Shown: positions 17,870-24,746 of the stretch, in pieces
How the letters are laid out: each line of letters starts with the position of its first letter
Numbering within the stretch: position 1 is the first letter of the stretch
Origin: Treponema sp. UBA4873
GTDB taxonomy: Bacteria; Spirochaetota; Spirochaetia; Treponematales; Treponemataceae
NCBI GenBank assembly: GCA_002399405.1
Contig: DHDP01000021.1
Location: 1 to 45,139 of the forward strand
Length of the DNA stretch: 45,139 nt
Direction of reading: 5' to 3'
Made by a program: the position numbers and the translations under genes
Notes under the pieces: model-generated
Databases searched by the model: none
Told to the model about the DNA's origin: nothing
What the model saw: the letters and a program-made list of their open reading frames with translations, nothing else

Positions 17870-18502
17870 ATGAAAAAGATTCTTGGTATTCTCGCATGCG
17901 CAGCATTCGTATTCGCTGCCGTAAGCTGCGGAACGACGGCGGCCGCTGCAAAGGACGCGGTGCCGGAAGAGGTAAAATACGTCGAACCGACGCTCCCGTC
18001 AACAGAAATGACAGTTCTTGACGATCTGAGCGACGGCAACTACTGGCAGGCAGTCGGAGACAGCTGGGATAAATGGGGTGCGCACAACCTCTCGCTGAGC
18101 GTCGAACTTTCCGATGCGGCGTTCAAGGGCTGGCCGACTGTCGGCACGCAATCCCTCGACTGCGTTATGGATGCGGCTCCCGCTTCATCGTCAAAACAGG
18201 CGTGCTGGTTCTGCGACTCGCTTGCGGTCACCGACTGGACGGGCACGAAATACGTCGCAATGGATATCTACAACCCTGAAAAGTTCGAATTCGAGCTTTC
18301 GTTCGTCATTCAGGCGACCGATGCATGGACATGGTGCCAGAGCGACGCAATAAAAGTACCGGCGGGAAAGCACACAGTCCTTTTCGATGTGTCGAAGTTC
18401 GGCGACAGCAATCTTGCGGACGTCAAGCGCGCAATTTTCCAGAGCATCAACGAGAATCCCGGCGGACATTTCTACGCGGGAAACATCCGCCTTTACAAGT
18501 AA
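17870..18502 (+). CDS. Lipoprotein resembling a carbohydrate-binding module
   Basis: A 210-residue predicted lipoprotein. The signal peptide ends in the lipobox-like AAVSC, with the lipidated Cys at about 20. GGAGG four bases before the ATG fixes the start. The mature part is a single beta-rich domain: it opens with VLDDLSDGNYWQAVGDSW and closes with HFYAGNIRLYK, a pattern of jelly-roll carbohydrate-binding modules whose first and last strands pair. Trp is abundant (QACWFC, DAWTWCQ), which suits sugar stacking. No catalytic motif is visible. It is transcribed divergently from the mannan operon, so it probably displays manno-oligosaccharide binding on a membrane surface. The exact CBM family was not recognised. 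Confidence 0.7.
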   Translation: MKKILGILACAAFVFAAVSCGTTAAAAKDAVPEEVKYVEPTLPSTEMTVLDDLSDGNYWQAVGDSWDKWGAHNLSLSVELSDAAFKGWPTVGTQSLDCVMDAAPASSSKQACWFCDSLAVTDWTGTKYVAMDIYNPEKFEFELSFVIQATDAWTWCQSDAIKVPAGKHTVLFDVSKFGDSNLADVKRAIFQSINENPGGHFYAGNIRLYK

Positions 18503-18603
18503 CACTGACAAATGCGGGGCGTCCCGAAGCCTCACGTACGGAACACCCCCGATGCCCGCGAATTGTCCGGGAGAGGAGTTATTGGACAGCCCGTTCCATC
18601 ATT

Positions 18604-19737
18604 TTATATTCCGAGCGCCCCGATGTATGCGGCGAGTTTTTCCGCGGCCCGGCGGTGAGTCACCGGACCGGGATGGCAGCGGGAGCCGCGCTCATCATCA
18701 CGCTCCGCGTCCATCGACGGAAGCTCCAGTACGGATGCGCGTCCGTCGCCGCTTTCAGCAGCATATTCCGTCACCGCCTGAGCGATGCACGGGGCAAGCG
18801 CCGGAATCGAACACATTCCCCAGCACCAGATAATATATGCCGCAGGATTGCATTCCCGTACGACATTCAGGAACGACTTTACACCGCCTGCAACCTTCCG
18901 CGCATCGTCCGCTTCGGGTTTTCCGTTTTCGTCAAGGTTCATCCGGTACGTTTTGCCGTCCGAAGGATCTTTCCATTCCGGCTGACTGAACGCACCGGCA
19001 TCGTTCGTGCCGAGATTTATGACGACAACGTCGGCCGGTGCGGCGTCAAAATCGTATGCACCGTGCGCGCCGAGCCGTTCGTACAGCTCTCCGGGTACAA
19101 GTCCGCATATCTGCCTGTAGTACTGCGGAATATTGCTGTGTATGTTGTTGTCCCATCCCGTAACAATTCCCCATCCGCTCTGCGATACGATGCGGAAATC
19201 GGCATTGAGCAGTCCGGCCGTTATGCGCGCATAATCCGCATCAGTCGCCATCCATGACGAAAGCCAGTCCATTTCACCGGGAGCGCCCGCAAGTCCTTCG
19301 CCGGTCGTAATACTGTCCCCCGCGAACTCAATCACCGTACGATTCGAGGGAAGCGGCAGAAACACCGCATCGCCGGCTGTACGGACGGCGTGCACAAGCA
19401 GCATATGCTCCTGATCGCCGGACATGGCCTGCGTATCCTTGAGCAGCTGCACGGTATTTTCCTTTTCCGCGGGAAAATTGCGGAACAGACAGTACCACCG
19501 GCGGCCTTTTTCAACCATGAAGCGCGCAATCTGCGAACCGTTCAGACGTACGCTCACCCACGGTTCGTATATGCCGTAGCTGCTTTCGAGTTCCACCCAC
19601 AGCTCCGAGGTCTTCAGCCTGCATTCAAATCCGCTCGCAGTCCAGAATAATGCAAGAGGCCTGCCGCAGCCTGCTCCGGTCACGTTGCGTCCCAGTATGC
19701 GGAGTTCCGGCACATCGCCCGGGAAAAAAGTCTTCAT
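18604..19737 (-). CDS. CE2-like intracellular acetyl esterase
   Basis: A predicted cytoplasmic carbohydrate esterase, 377 residues, with no signal peptide. Residues 1-128 form the jelly-roll domain typical of CE2, and 130-377 the SGNH hydrolase. The nucleophile is Ser142 in AGDSIT, with Asn245 in NLGTND and His355 in CHPGPVTH. The residue three before the His is Ser, not Asp. CE2 enzymes are known to work with a Ser-His dyad, so this fits. AAGGAAGG is six bases before the ATG. It is divergent from the LacI gene and convergent with the lipoprotein gene. It would deacetylate imported manno-oligosaccharides before phosphorolysis. Confidence 0.85.
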   Translation of the reverse strand: MKTFFPGDVPELRILGRNVTGAGCGRPLALFWTASGFECRLKTSELWVELESSYGIYEPWVSVRLNGSQIARFMVEKGRRWYCLFRNFPAEKENTVQLLKDTQAMSGDQEHMLLVHAVRTAGDAVFLPLPSNRTVIEFAGDSITTGEGLAGAPGEMDWLSSWMATDADYARITAGLLNADFRIVSQSGWGIVTGWDNNIHSNIPQYYRQICGLVPGELYERLGAHGAYDFDAAPADVVVINLGTNDAGAFSQPEWKDPSDGKTYRMNLDENGKPEADDARKVAGGVKSFLNVVRECNPAAYIIWCWGMCSIPALAPCIAQAVTEYAAESGDGRASVLELPSMDAERDDERGSRCHPGPVTHRRAAEKLAAYIGALGI

Positions 19738-19785
19738 ATTTTACCTTCCTTAATCAGCTTTCAACCTTTTTTTTTAAGTAAAACA

Positions 19786-19797
19786 ATAGTATACTAT
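19786..19797. promoter_or_regulatory. Perfect palindrome with divergent -10 boxes
   Basis: ATAGTATACTAT is a 12-bp perfect palindrome carrying TATACT on both strands (19790-19795 plus, 19788-19793 minus). It could serve the LacI gene and the CE2 gene at once and bind the regulator itself. The plus-strand -10 ends 11 bases before the LacI start, giving a leader of about five bases. The -35 elements are poor on both strands. Confidence 0.45.
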
Positions 19798-19806
19798 ACC
19801 AAATAT

Positions 19807-20817
19807 ATGAAAAAGACAAACAATGTAACACTTGCGGACATCTCGGCAAAGCTCAACGTAAGTATTGTCACCGTATCAAAAGCCCTCGCCCACAAAAAAG
19901 GCGTCAGCGCCGCCCTGAGCCGCGAAATAAACAAGCTCGCGGACGATATGGGATATCTGAAAAAAAATCACGGCGGCAACCGGCAACTGTCTACAGGAAA
20001 CATCGGTATTCTTATTCCTTCACGTTTTTTCAGCAAAAACACTTCATTCTACTGGATGCTGTACAACGCAGTCTCAAAAGAGCTCATGCGCAACGGATAC
20101 TACTGCATCCTTGAACAGCTCGGCGACGAGGACGAATTCGACCTTACGCTGCCTCGTATGGTTCAGGACAATAAAGTGGACGGTATAATTGTACTCGGAC
20201 AGCTGAGCACCGACTACGCCTATTACTTTATGCGTCATTACTACGAGTTCATATTTATGGATTTCTATATGAACGATGAGAAAATCGACACCGTACTGAC
20301 CGACAATTACTACAGCGAATACCTCATGACACACTATCTTATTTCGCAGGGACATACTGATATGCGTTTCGTGGGCAGCATCCGCGCAACCACGTCTATA
20401 AGCGACCGGTTCATGGGTTTTGCAAAGGCTTTGCTCGAAAGCGGGTGCAGCATAGACCCCGGCGACATAATCGAGGACCGCAACTCACACGGGCAGTCAA
20501 TCCCCATACAGCTTCCTGAAAAACTTCCGACTGCATTCGTCTGCAACTGCGATGAAACAGCAGTACACGTCATAAACGCACTCGGTGAAAAGGGACTCAA
20601 AGTTCCTGAAGACATTTCCGTCGCAGGATTCGACAACTACGTGACTGAGCCCTGCTTCCGGCCCGCTCTCACGACGATTGAAGTGCCGCCGGCCGCCACC
20701 GCAGGAATGGCCGTCGACCTTATTACACGGAAAATAACGGGATGTCCGTATACCCCCGGGCGTCACGTCGTGAGCGGAAAACTGATAATCCGCGACTCAG
20801 TCAAAAAACTCAAATAG
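19807..20817 (+). CDS. LacI-family transcriptional regulator
   Basis: A 336-residue regulator. Residues 7-50 are the LacI helix-turn-helix with hinge (VTLADISAKLNVSIVTVSKAL), followed by the two-lobed periplasmic-binding-like effector domain (about 65-330; …DGIIVLGQ…, …EDISVAGFDNY…, …PALTTIEVP…). The ATG at 19807 has no ribosome site and lies 11 bases after a TATACT box, so the message may be nearly leaderless. It lies between the CE2 gene and the porin pair, so it is the likely local regulator of the mannan genes, with a manno-oligosaccharide or related effector. The family is certain; target and effector are inferred. Confidence 0.92.
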   Translation: MKKTNNVTLADISAKLNVSIVTVSKALAHKKGVSAALSREINKLADDMGYLKKNHGGNRQLSTGNIGILIPSRFFSKNTSFYWMLYNAVSKELMRNGYYCILEQLGDEDEFDLTLPRMVQDNKVDGIIVLGQLSTDYAYYFMRHYYEFIFMDFYMNDEKIDTVLTDNYYSEYLMTHYLISQGHTDMRFVGSIRATTSISDRFMGFAKALLESGCSIDPGDIIEDRNSHGQSIPIQLPEKLPTAFVCNCDETAVHVINALGEKGLKVPEDISVAGFDNYVTEPCFRPALTTIEVPPAATAGMAVDLITRKITGCPYTPGRHVVSGKLIIRDSVKKLK

Positions 20818-20874
20818 TACTGCTGCGAAACTCTGCAGGCATAAGGAGGAGTCCTGCGGAGCCGCAGCAGTACT
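20816..20874. terminator. Large hairpin between convergent genes, probable bidirectional terminator
   Basis: Perfect 12-bp arms (AGTACTGCTGCG at 20816-20827 and CGCAGCAGTACT at 20863-20874) enclose a second 9-bp stem with one mismatch (20831-20839 with 20853-20861). It overlaps the LacI stop codon and ends six bases before the stop of the convergent lipoprotein gene. Flanking T-runs are weak on the plus strand and better on the minus strand. Confidence 0.6.
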
Positions 20875-20880
20875 GTAAAA

Positions 20881-22128
20881 TCACTCTGCGTCCGAAAGCG
20901 AGACGGATTCTATAGGAGCATCGCTTGTCGTTATATCGTCTGCAATCACAATGGTAAGGACCTGGACAGTCGTCCCCGTGTCTGCCGGTAAGACGTTGAT
21001 TTTGTTACTGACTGATTCGAGGCTGTCGTTTAAAGTCGTAGAAGTGCCGACGTACGGATAATACGTATCAGTTCCGTCTGAAACTTCAGGGTACAGCTGT
21101 GTGCCGGACGCATTTGTAAGCGTTGTGTACGCGACGTATCCGTCCGCCGTATTCGCGGTAATCGTTGCGGTCGTTCCCGAAATCACAGTATCGCCGGAGA
21201 ACGATGCGTACGAATTCGCAGCATCCTTTACGGCCACACTCGTTATTCCCGCCGGCATATTCTCCACAATGATTTTGGAAATGTAAACTTTCTGTATTCC
21301 CGTGTAATACACCTGCGAAATCGCGATGTTCGTTCCGGTCACAACCATACCGTACGTCGCAAACAAATCGGCACTCTCGTTATTCAGCGACAGCTGATAC
21401 GTTCCGTCGCTTGAGACACTCTTTGAAACTACGGTAACCGGGTCGGTGTATTCCGAAGCAGTTTTTATAATCAGCGTACCTGAAGAACCGAGAGACGTAT
21501 CGATCGTGTATTTTACATAAATGCTTACCGGTACGGTTCCTCCGTCGTATATCGCGGAAAGGTCGTCCATTTCTGTAGCTGCAAACGTGATGGAACCGCC
21601 GCTTGTCGCCCCCGTCTTTACCGCCGACGACGGAGTATATTTCTGATCAGTAAACGTGCCCGTATACGAACCGCTGTTGTCCGACTCGCCGTAATAAACG
21701 CCGGTAAGCGAACCGGCAGACCCCCAGACAACAAGTCCGTTCGCCTTAACCGAAGTCATTTCCTCCCCGGTCAAAGAAAAAGTAATCGACTGTTTCGTGA
21801 GAAGGAATCCGTCGCTGTTCGCATCGGAATCGGCAGCGACAGCCGCAATTTTTGTCCAGCCGCTGACATTCTGTGCGATGCTCCAGACAGCTCCGTTTGA
21901 AACGGTTACCATAATCGGAGAACCTGAAGGAACGTCGGTGAAATCTTCGGCAGGAACTGTCACTGACGCCCAGCCGTCGAACGATGAACTGCCCGACCAG
22001 ATTGATGTGAACGAATCATCTACTGTTGTTTCCTCAGGTTTTCCGTATAAACCGCTGCAGGAAATTGCCGCAAACGCAAACAGCGCTGCTGATACGGCAA
22101 CGGCTGAGTTCTTTATAAAATTTTTCAT
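20881..22128 (-). CDS. Ser/Thr-rich beta-structured lipoprotein, partner of the porin
   Basis: A 415-residue predicted lipoprotein. The signal peptide ends in AAISC (Cys at about 24). AGGAGG lies ten bases before the ATG. The mature protein is rich in Ser, Thr, Gly and Val with repeated short strands, typical of multi-domain beta-sandwich surface proteins. Residues 35-150 (FTSIWSGSSSFDGWASVTVP) resemble a binding domain, and two further beta-domains follow (about 175-290 and 290-415). No catalytic motif is visible. It follows the outer-membrane barrel gene by 19 bases in one operon. This invites comparison with glycan-binding lipoproteins that pair with outer-membrane transporters. The function is inferred from position only. 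Confidence 0.65.
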   Translation of the reverse strand: MKNFIKNSAVAVSAALFAFAAISCSGLYGKPEETTVDDSFTSIWSGSSSFDGWASVTVPAEDFTDVPSGSPIMVTVSNGAVWSIAQNVSGWTKIAAVAADSDANSDGFLLTKQSITFSLTGEEMTSVKANGLVVWGSAGSLTGVYYGESDNSGSYTGTFTDQKYTPSSAVKTGATSGGSITFAATEMDDLSAIYDGGTVPVSIYVKYTIDTSLGSSGTLIIKTASEYTDPVTVVSKSVSSDGTYQLSLNNESADLFATYGMVVTGTNIAISQVYYTGIQKVYISKIIVENMPAGITSVAVKDAANSYASFSGDTVISGTTATITANTADGYVAYTTLTNASGTQLYPEVSDGTDTYYPYVGTSTTLNDSLESVSNKINVLPADTGTTVQVLTIVIADDITTSDAPIESVSLSDAE

Positions 22129-22147
22129 TATAGTCGTTCCTCCTTAC

Positions 22148-23350
22148 TTAGAATGTAAATTTAACAGAAAGCGGAATGTACCACGTCTTGAGCACATCTG
22201 CGTCTTTGTTCATAGTCATATCGATATAGTAGCCCGGTATAAACTGCGCCGAACCGAAAGTGCAGGGAAAGAGAACGCCGAGAAAAAGACTCTGATGTCC
22301 CTGCACGAACTGCTCCGCGCTGCCCCACGTGTCGTAGCCGTTCGCATCGCCCGAATTGCGGTTATACGCGTGTTTTGCCCGGAAATCGACGGAAATCATA
22401 TCCGTGAGCGGAGCAGTCACGTCGAGTTTTGCAATATTCGCAAACTGGTCTTCAACGACATATTCCGATACCCAGATCGGAGAATCGTACAGTTTGATTG
22501 TAAATATGCCGACGGACTGCGTATAGAACACACCTCCCTGCACACAGTACAGTTTGCTGTTCACAATTTCCGCGCTCGCACCGGCTACAGCCGTGAACGG
22601 CCCGTTCCACTGAACACCGCCGCCTGCAGACCAGTTCTTCCAGCTGTTCGCGTACGAACCGCCGACGTTCGCAAGGAAGTCGTTGTACGTTCCCGTAGCG
22701 GCAAATGTAAGCATGTCATACGTATACTTTACGGAAAGTCCGCCCTGCCCGAGCGCTTTATAATCCTGGTCCGTCGTATTCGCATTGTAATACGTGTTGT
22801 CCGTTCCCATGTCGTTGAACGCCTGAGCCGCAGCGACAGTGAGTCCCGGTATGAAATTCGGGCTGTACTCAAGTCTGAAACCTGTGGAACCGTTAAGTTT
22901 GTTTCCGATAGGATTCCAGCTGATTGTTTCCTGCAGCGGAGCATATCCCAGATTGTTTCCTATGACGCATTTAAGCTCGTCGAACGGACGCACCCATCCT
23001 TCAAGGTCGAATATGCACAACGGCGTTCCGTCTCCGCCGTCACCGGCCGCGTTCGAATACGCATTCACAAGTCCCGTAGTATACCCGTTGTTCTTTCCGT
23101 ACCACAATCTGGTATAAAATCCTGCTTTTTCTCCCGTGGCGGAAATTTTGATGAAATTCTCGCAGTCGTCGCCTGCGAAATTCGTCTTGGACTGAGTGCT
23201 CGGTCCGTCATAGGTCGTATCGTCCGAGTTCTCCTTATGGCTCCATGCATTCACTGTAGCACCGAACGACAGACTTACATCCGCGGCAAATACCGCCGGC
23301 GCAGCAGCAAGCGCAATCAGCGCCATTACGCTTAATTTCCGATTCGTCAT
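22148..23350 (-). CDS. Outer-membrane beta-barrel porin of the mannan locus
   Basis: A 400-residue exported protein with a signal peptide (ends PAVFA, about residue 22), alternating amphipathic strands throughout, and the C-terminal beta-signal SVKFTF recognised by the BAM machinery. Size and strand number suit a 16-18-stranded barrel. There is no plug domain and no TonB box, so passive diffusion is expected. GGAGG lies eight bases before the ATG. It has a strong promoter and heads a two-gene unit with a lipoprotein, back-to-back with the GH130 gene. It is probably the entry channel for manno-oligosaccharides; the substrate is inferred. Confidence 0.75.
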   Translation of the reverse strand: MTNRKLSVMALIALAAAPAVFAADVSLSFGATVNAWSHKENSDDTTYDGPSTQSKTNFAGDDCENFIKISATGEKAGFYTRLWYGKNNGYTTGLVNAYSNAAGDGGDGTPLCIFDLEGWVRPFDELKCVIGNNLGYAPLQETISWNPIGNKLNGSTGFRLEYSPNFIPGLTVAAAQAFNDMGTDNTYYNANTTDQDYKALGQGGLSVKYTYDMLTFAATGTYNDFLANVGGSYANSWKNWSAGGGVQWNGPFTAVAGASAEIVNSKLYCVQGGVFYTQSVGIFTIKLYDSPIWVSEYVVEDQFANIAKLDVTAPLTDMISVDFRAKHAYNRNSGDANGYDTWGSAEQFVQGHQSLFLGVLFPCTFGSAQFIPGYYIDMTMNKDADVLKTWYIPLSVKFTF

Positions 23351-23374
23351 GTAATGAACCTCCTTTCTTTTTTT

Positions 23375-23423
23375 AAGTTAAAAAATAAATTATTATTTAG
23401 TTTATACACTTACTTTTTAACTT
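23375..23423 (-). promoter_or_regulatory. Inverted repeat in the porin mRNA leader
   Basis: Ten-base perfect arms, AAGTTAAAAA (23375-23384) and TTTTTAACTT (23414-23423), lie between the porin promoter and its ribosome site. The RNA could fold a long AT-rich hairpin affecting stability or translation. A protein-binding role at DNA level is also possible. Confidence 0.4.
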
Positions 23424-23427
23424 CCTA

Positions 23428-23456
23428 ATTGTACGACCGTTTACTTTATCTGTCAA
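23428..23456 (-). promoter_or_regulatory. Porin/lipoprotein promoter
   Basis: On the minus strand a consensus TTGACA (23451-23456) and TACAAT (23428-23433) are separated by 17 bp, about 77 bases upstream of the porin start codon. It is one of the strongest promoter matches in the window. Confidence 0.75.
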
Positions 23457-23524
23457 ATTATTTTTAATTTTTTTTGTGTTTCTTTTATGAAATTGGCATA
23501 GAATTATCTAAATATTACATATTA

Positions 23525-23539
23525 TTAGCTAATTTTACC
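23525..23539. promoter_or_regulatory. Candidate LacI-family operator, copy 2
   Basis: TTAGCTAATTTTACC shares its first 13 bases with the operator candidate at 17723. It abuts the -35 box of the GH130 promoter and lies about 70 bases upstream of the divergent porin promoter, so it could control both. Confidence 0.5.
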
Positions 23540-23568
23540 TTGACACATACATATTTTGCCTTTATAAA
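23540..23568 (+). promoter_or_regulatory. GH130 gene promoter
   Basis: Consensus TTGACA (23540-23545) and TATAAA (23563-23568) are spaced 17 bp apart. The start codon is 62 bases downstream of the -10 box. Confidence 0.75.
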
Positions 23569-23630
23569 TTAGTAATGGACAAAAGCAACGTAAAATGTGC
23601 TTTCTTAATTCTGCAAAATGGAGATACATA

Positions 23631-24647
23631 ATGAGCAAAATTCTCGGCGGAAATTTACCTAACATCCCGTGGCAGGACAAACCGGCCGGATGGAAACTGC
23701 CTGTCTGGCGGTATGACAAGAATCCGATTATCCCGCGCAATCCGATGGAAGGCGTCGGCCGCATTTTCAACAGCGCTGTTCTGCCGTGGCAGGGGGCATT
23801 CATCGGCGTTTTCCGCGCGGAAACGACTACGGGACGCCCGTTTCTGTACCTCGGCCACAGCACGGACGCAATTCACTGGGAATTCGACCGCGAAATGATT
23901 CATATGCACGATGAAAACGGCAATCAGCGCGACCCGCTTTATGCATACGATCCCCGTTGTGTAAAAGTCGACGATACGTACTATATTATCTGGTGCGGAG
24001 ATTTCGACGGTGCCTCAATCGGTCTTGCATGCACCAAAGATTTCAGGGATTTCACGCGCCTGGAAAATCCGTTCCTCCCGTTCAACCGCAACGGCGTTCT
24101 GTTCCCGCGCATGGTGAACGGCAAATACCTTATGCTGTCCCGTCCGAGCGATTCGGGACATACGCCGTTCGGCGACATAATGCTCAGCCAAAGTCCGGAC
24201 CTCACGTTCTGGGGCGAACACCGCATCGTCATGCAGCGCGGAGGAAACGGCTGGTGGCAGGGAGTCAAAATCGGCTGCGGACCGGCGCCGATCGAAACGG
24301 ACGAAGGCTGGCTCATGTTCTACCATGGAGTCGCTTCAACATGCTCGGGATTTGTCTATTCGTTCAGCTCCGCGATCCTCGACCGAAACTGTCCGTCGAA
24401 GGTGCTGTACCGCTGCGGACGGTATGCGCTTACGCCGGAGGAACAGTATGAAACGACGGGCTTCGTGCCGAACGTGGCGTTCCCCGTCTCTACGCTCGAA
24501 GACGCCGCAACAGGCCGCATCGCGATTTTCTACGGCGCGGCGGATACGGTCGTAGCGCTCGCGTTCACTACGATCGACGAAATCGTCGGATACACGAAAG
24601 AAAACAGCGAACTCGTAAACCTCGACGGCGACGAGGGACGCATGTAA
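23631..24647 (+). CDS. GH130 beta-1,4-mannosyl (oligosaccharide) phosphorylase
   Basis: Predicted cytoplasmic phosphorylase, 338 residues with no signal peptide, that splits beta-mannosides with phosphate to give alpha-mannose-1-phosphate. The ATG at 23631 is preferred over an upstream in-frame ATG because GGAG precedes it by seven bases. The five-bladed propeller is recognisable from NLPNIPW, NPIIPR, RIFNSAV, the catalytic Asp107 in YAYDPR, FNRNGVLFPR, RPSDSGHTPFGDI and YHGV. The pattern reminds me of the subfamily-2 enzyme UhgbMP, acting on beta-1,4-manno-oligosaccharides and mannosyl-GlcNAc, but the subfamily is not proven. It stands under its own promoter and candidate operator. The mannose-1-phosphate would enter glycolysis through enzymes not in the window. 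Confidence 0.92.
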   Translation: MSKILGGNLPNIPWQDKPAGWKLPVWRYDKNPIIPRNPMEGVGRIFNSAVLPWQGAFIGVFRAETTTGRPFLYLGHSTDAIHWEFDREMIHMHDENGNQRDPLYAYDPRCVKVDDTYYIIWCGDFDGASIGLACTKDFRDFTRLENPFLPFNRNGVLFPRMVNGKYLMLSRPSDSGHTPFGDIMLSQSPDLTFWGEHRIVMQRGGNGWWQGVKIGCGPAPIETDEGWLMFYHGVASTCSGFVYSFSSAILDRNCPSKVLYRCGRYALTPEEQYETTGFVPNVAFPVSTLEDAATGRIAIFYGAADTVVALAFTTIDEIVGYTKENSELVNLDGDEGRM

Positions 24648-24677
24648 TTACGGAAAACCGGTGCGGAAATATCAGTC

Positions 24678-24711
24678 AAAGCCGGCCGGCTGTACCGAAC
24701 CGGCTTTTTTT
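24678..24711 (+). terminator. Intrinsic terminator after the GH130 gene
   Basis: AAAGCCGG (24678-24685) pairs with CCGGCTTT (24700-24707), followed by a run of seven T ending at 24711. It lies 31 bases after the GH130 stop and 36 before the alpha-galactosidase start, so readthrough, antitermination or a separate promoter must serve the next gene. Confidence 0.8.
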
Positions 24712-24724
24712 GGATATACTGAAG

Positions 24725-24739
24725 CCGGTTTTTTACCGG
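24725..24739 (+). promoter_or_regulatory. Hairpin overlapping the alpha-galactosidase ribosome site
   Basis: CCGGT-TTTTT-ACCGG forms a 5-bp hairpin whose 3' arm overlaps the GGAGG at 24738-24742. The nearby AAGCCGG (24722-24728) can instead pair with the 3' arm of the preceding terminator. A TATACT at 24715-24720 may be a weak promoter. The arrangement could tune expression; no effector is apparent. Confidence 0.35.
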
Positions 24740-24746
24740 AGGTTAT

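Noticed and set aside
18503..18603. Possible terminator between the lipoprotein and CE2 genes
   Set aside because: Only 5-bp stems (TGTCC/GGACA) and a tiny CGGGG hairpin were found, with no T-run on either strand.
18325..19257. A 310-codon frame overlapping the CE2 gene and the lipoprotein end
   Set aside because: Overlaps two real genes and has Arg-rich, motif-free translation.
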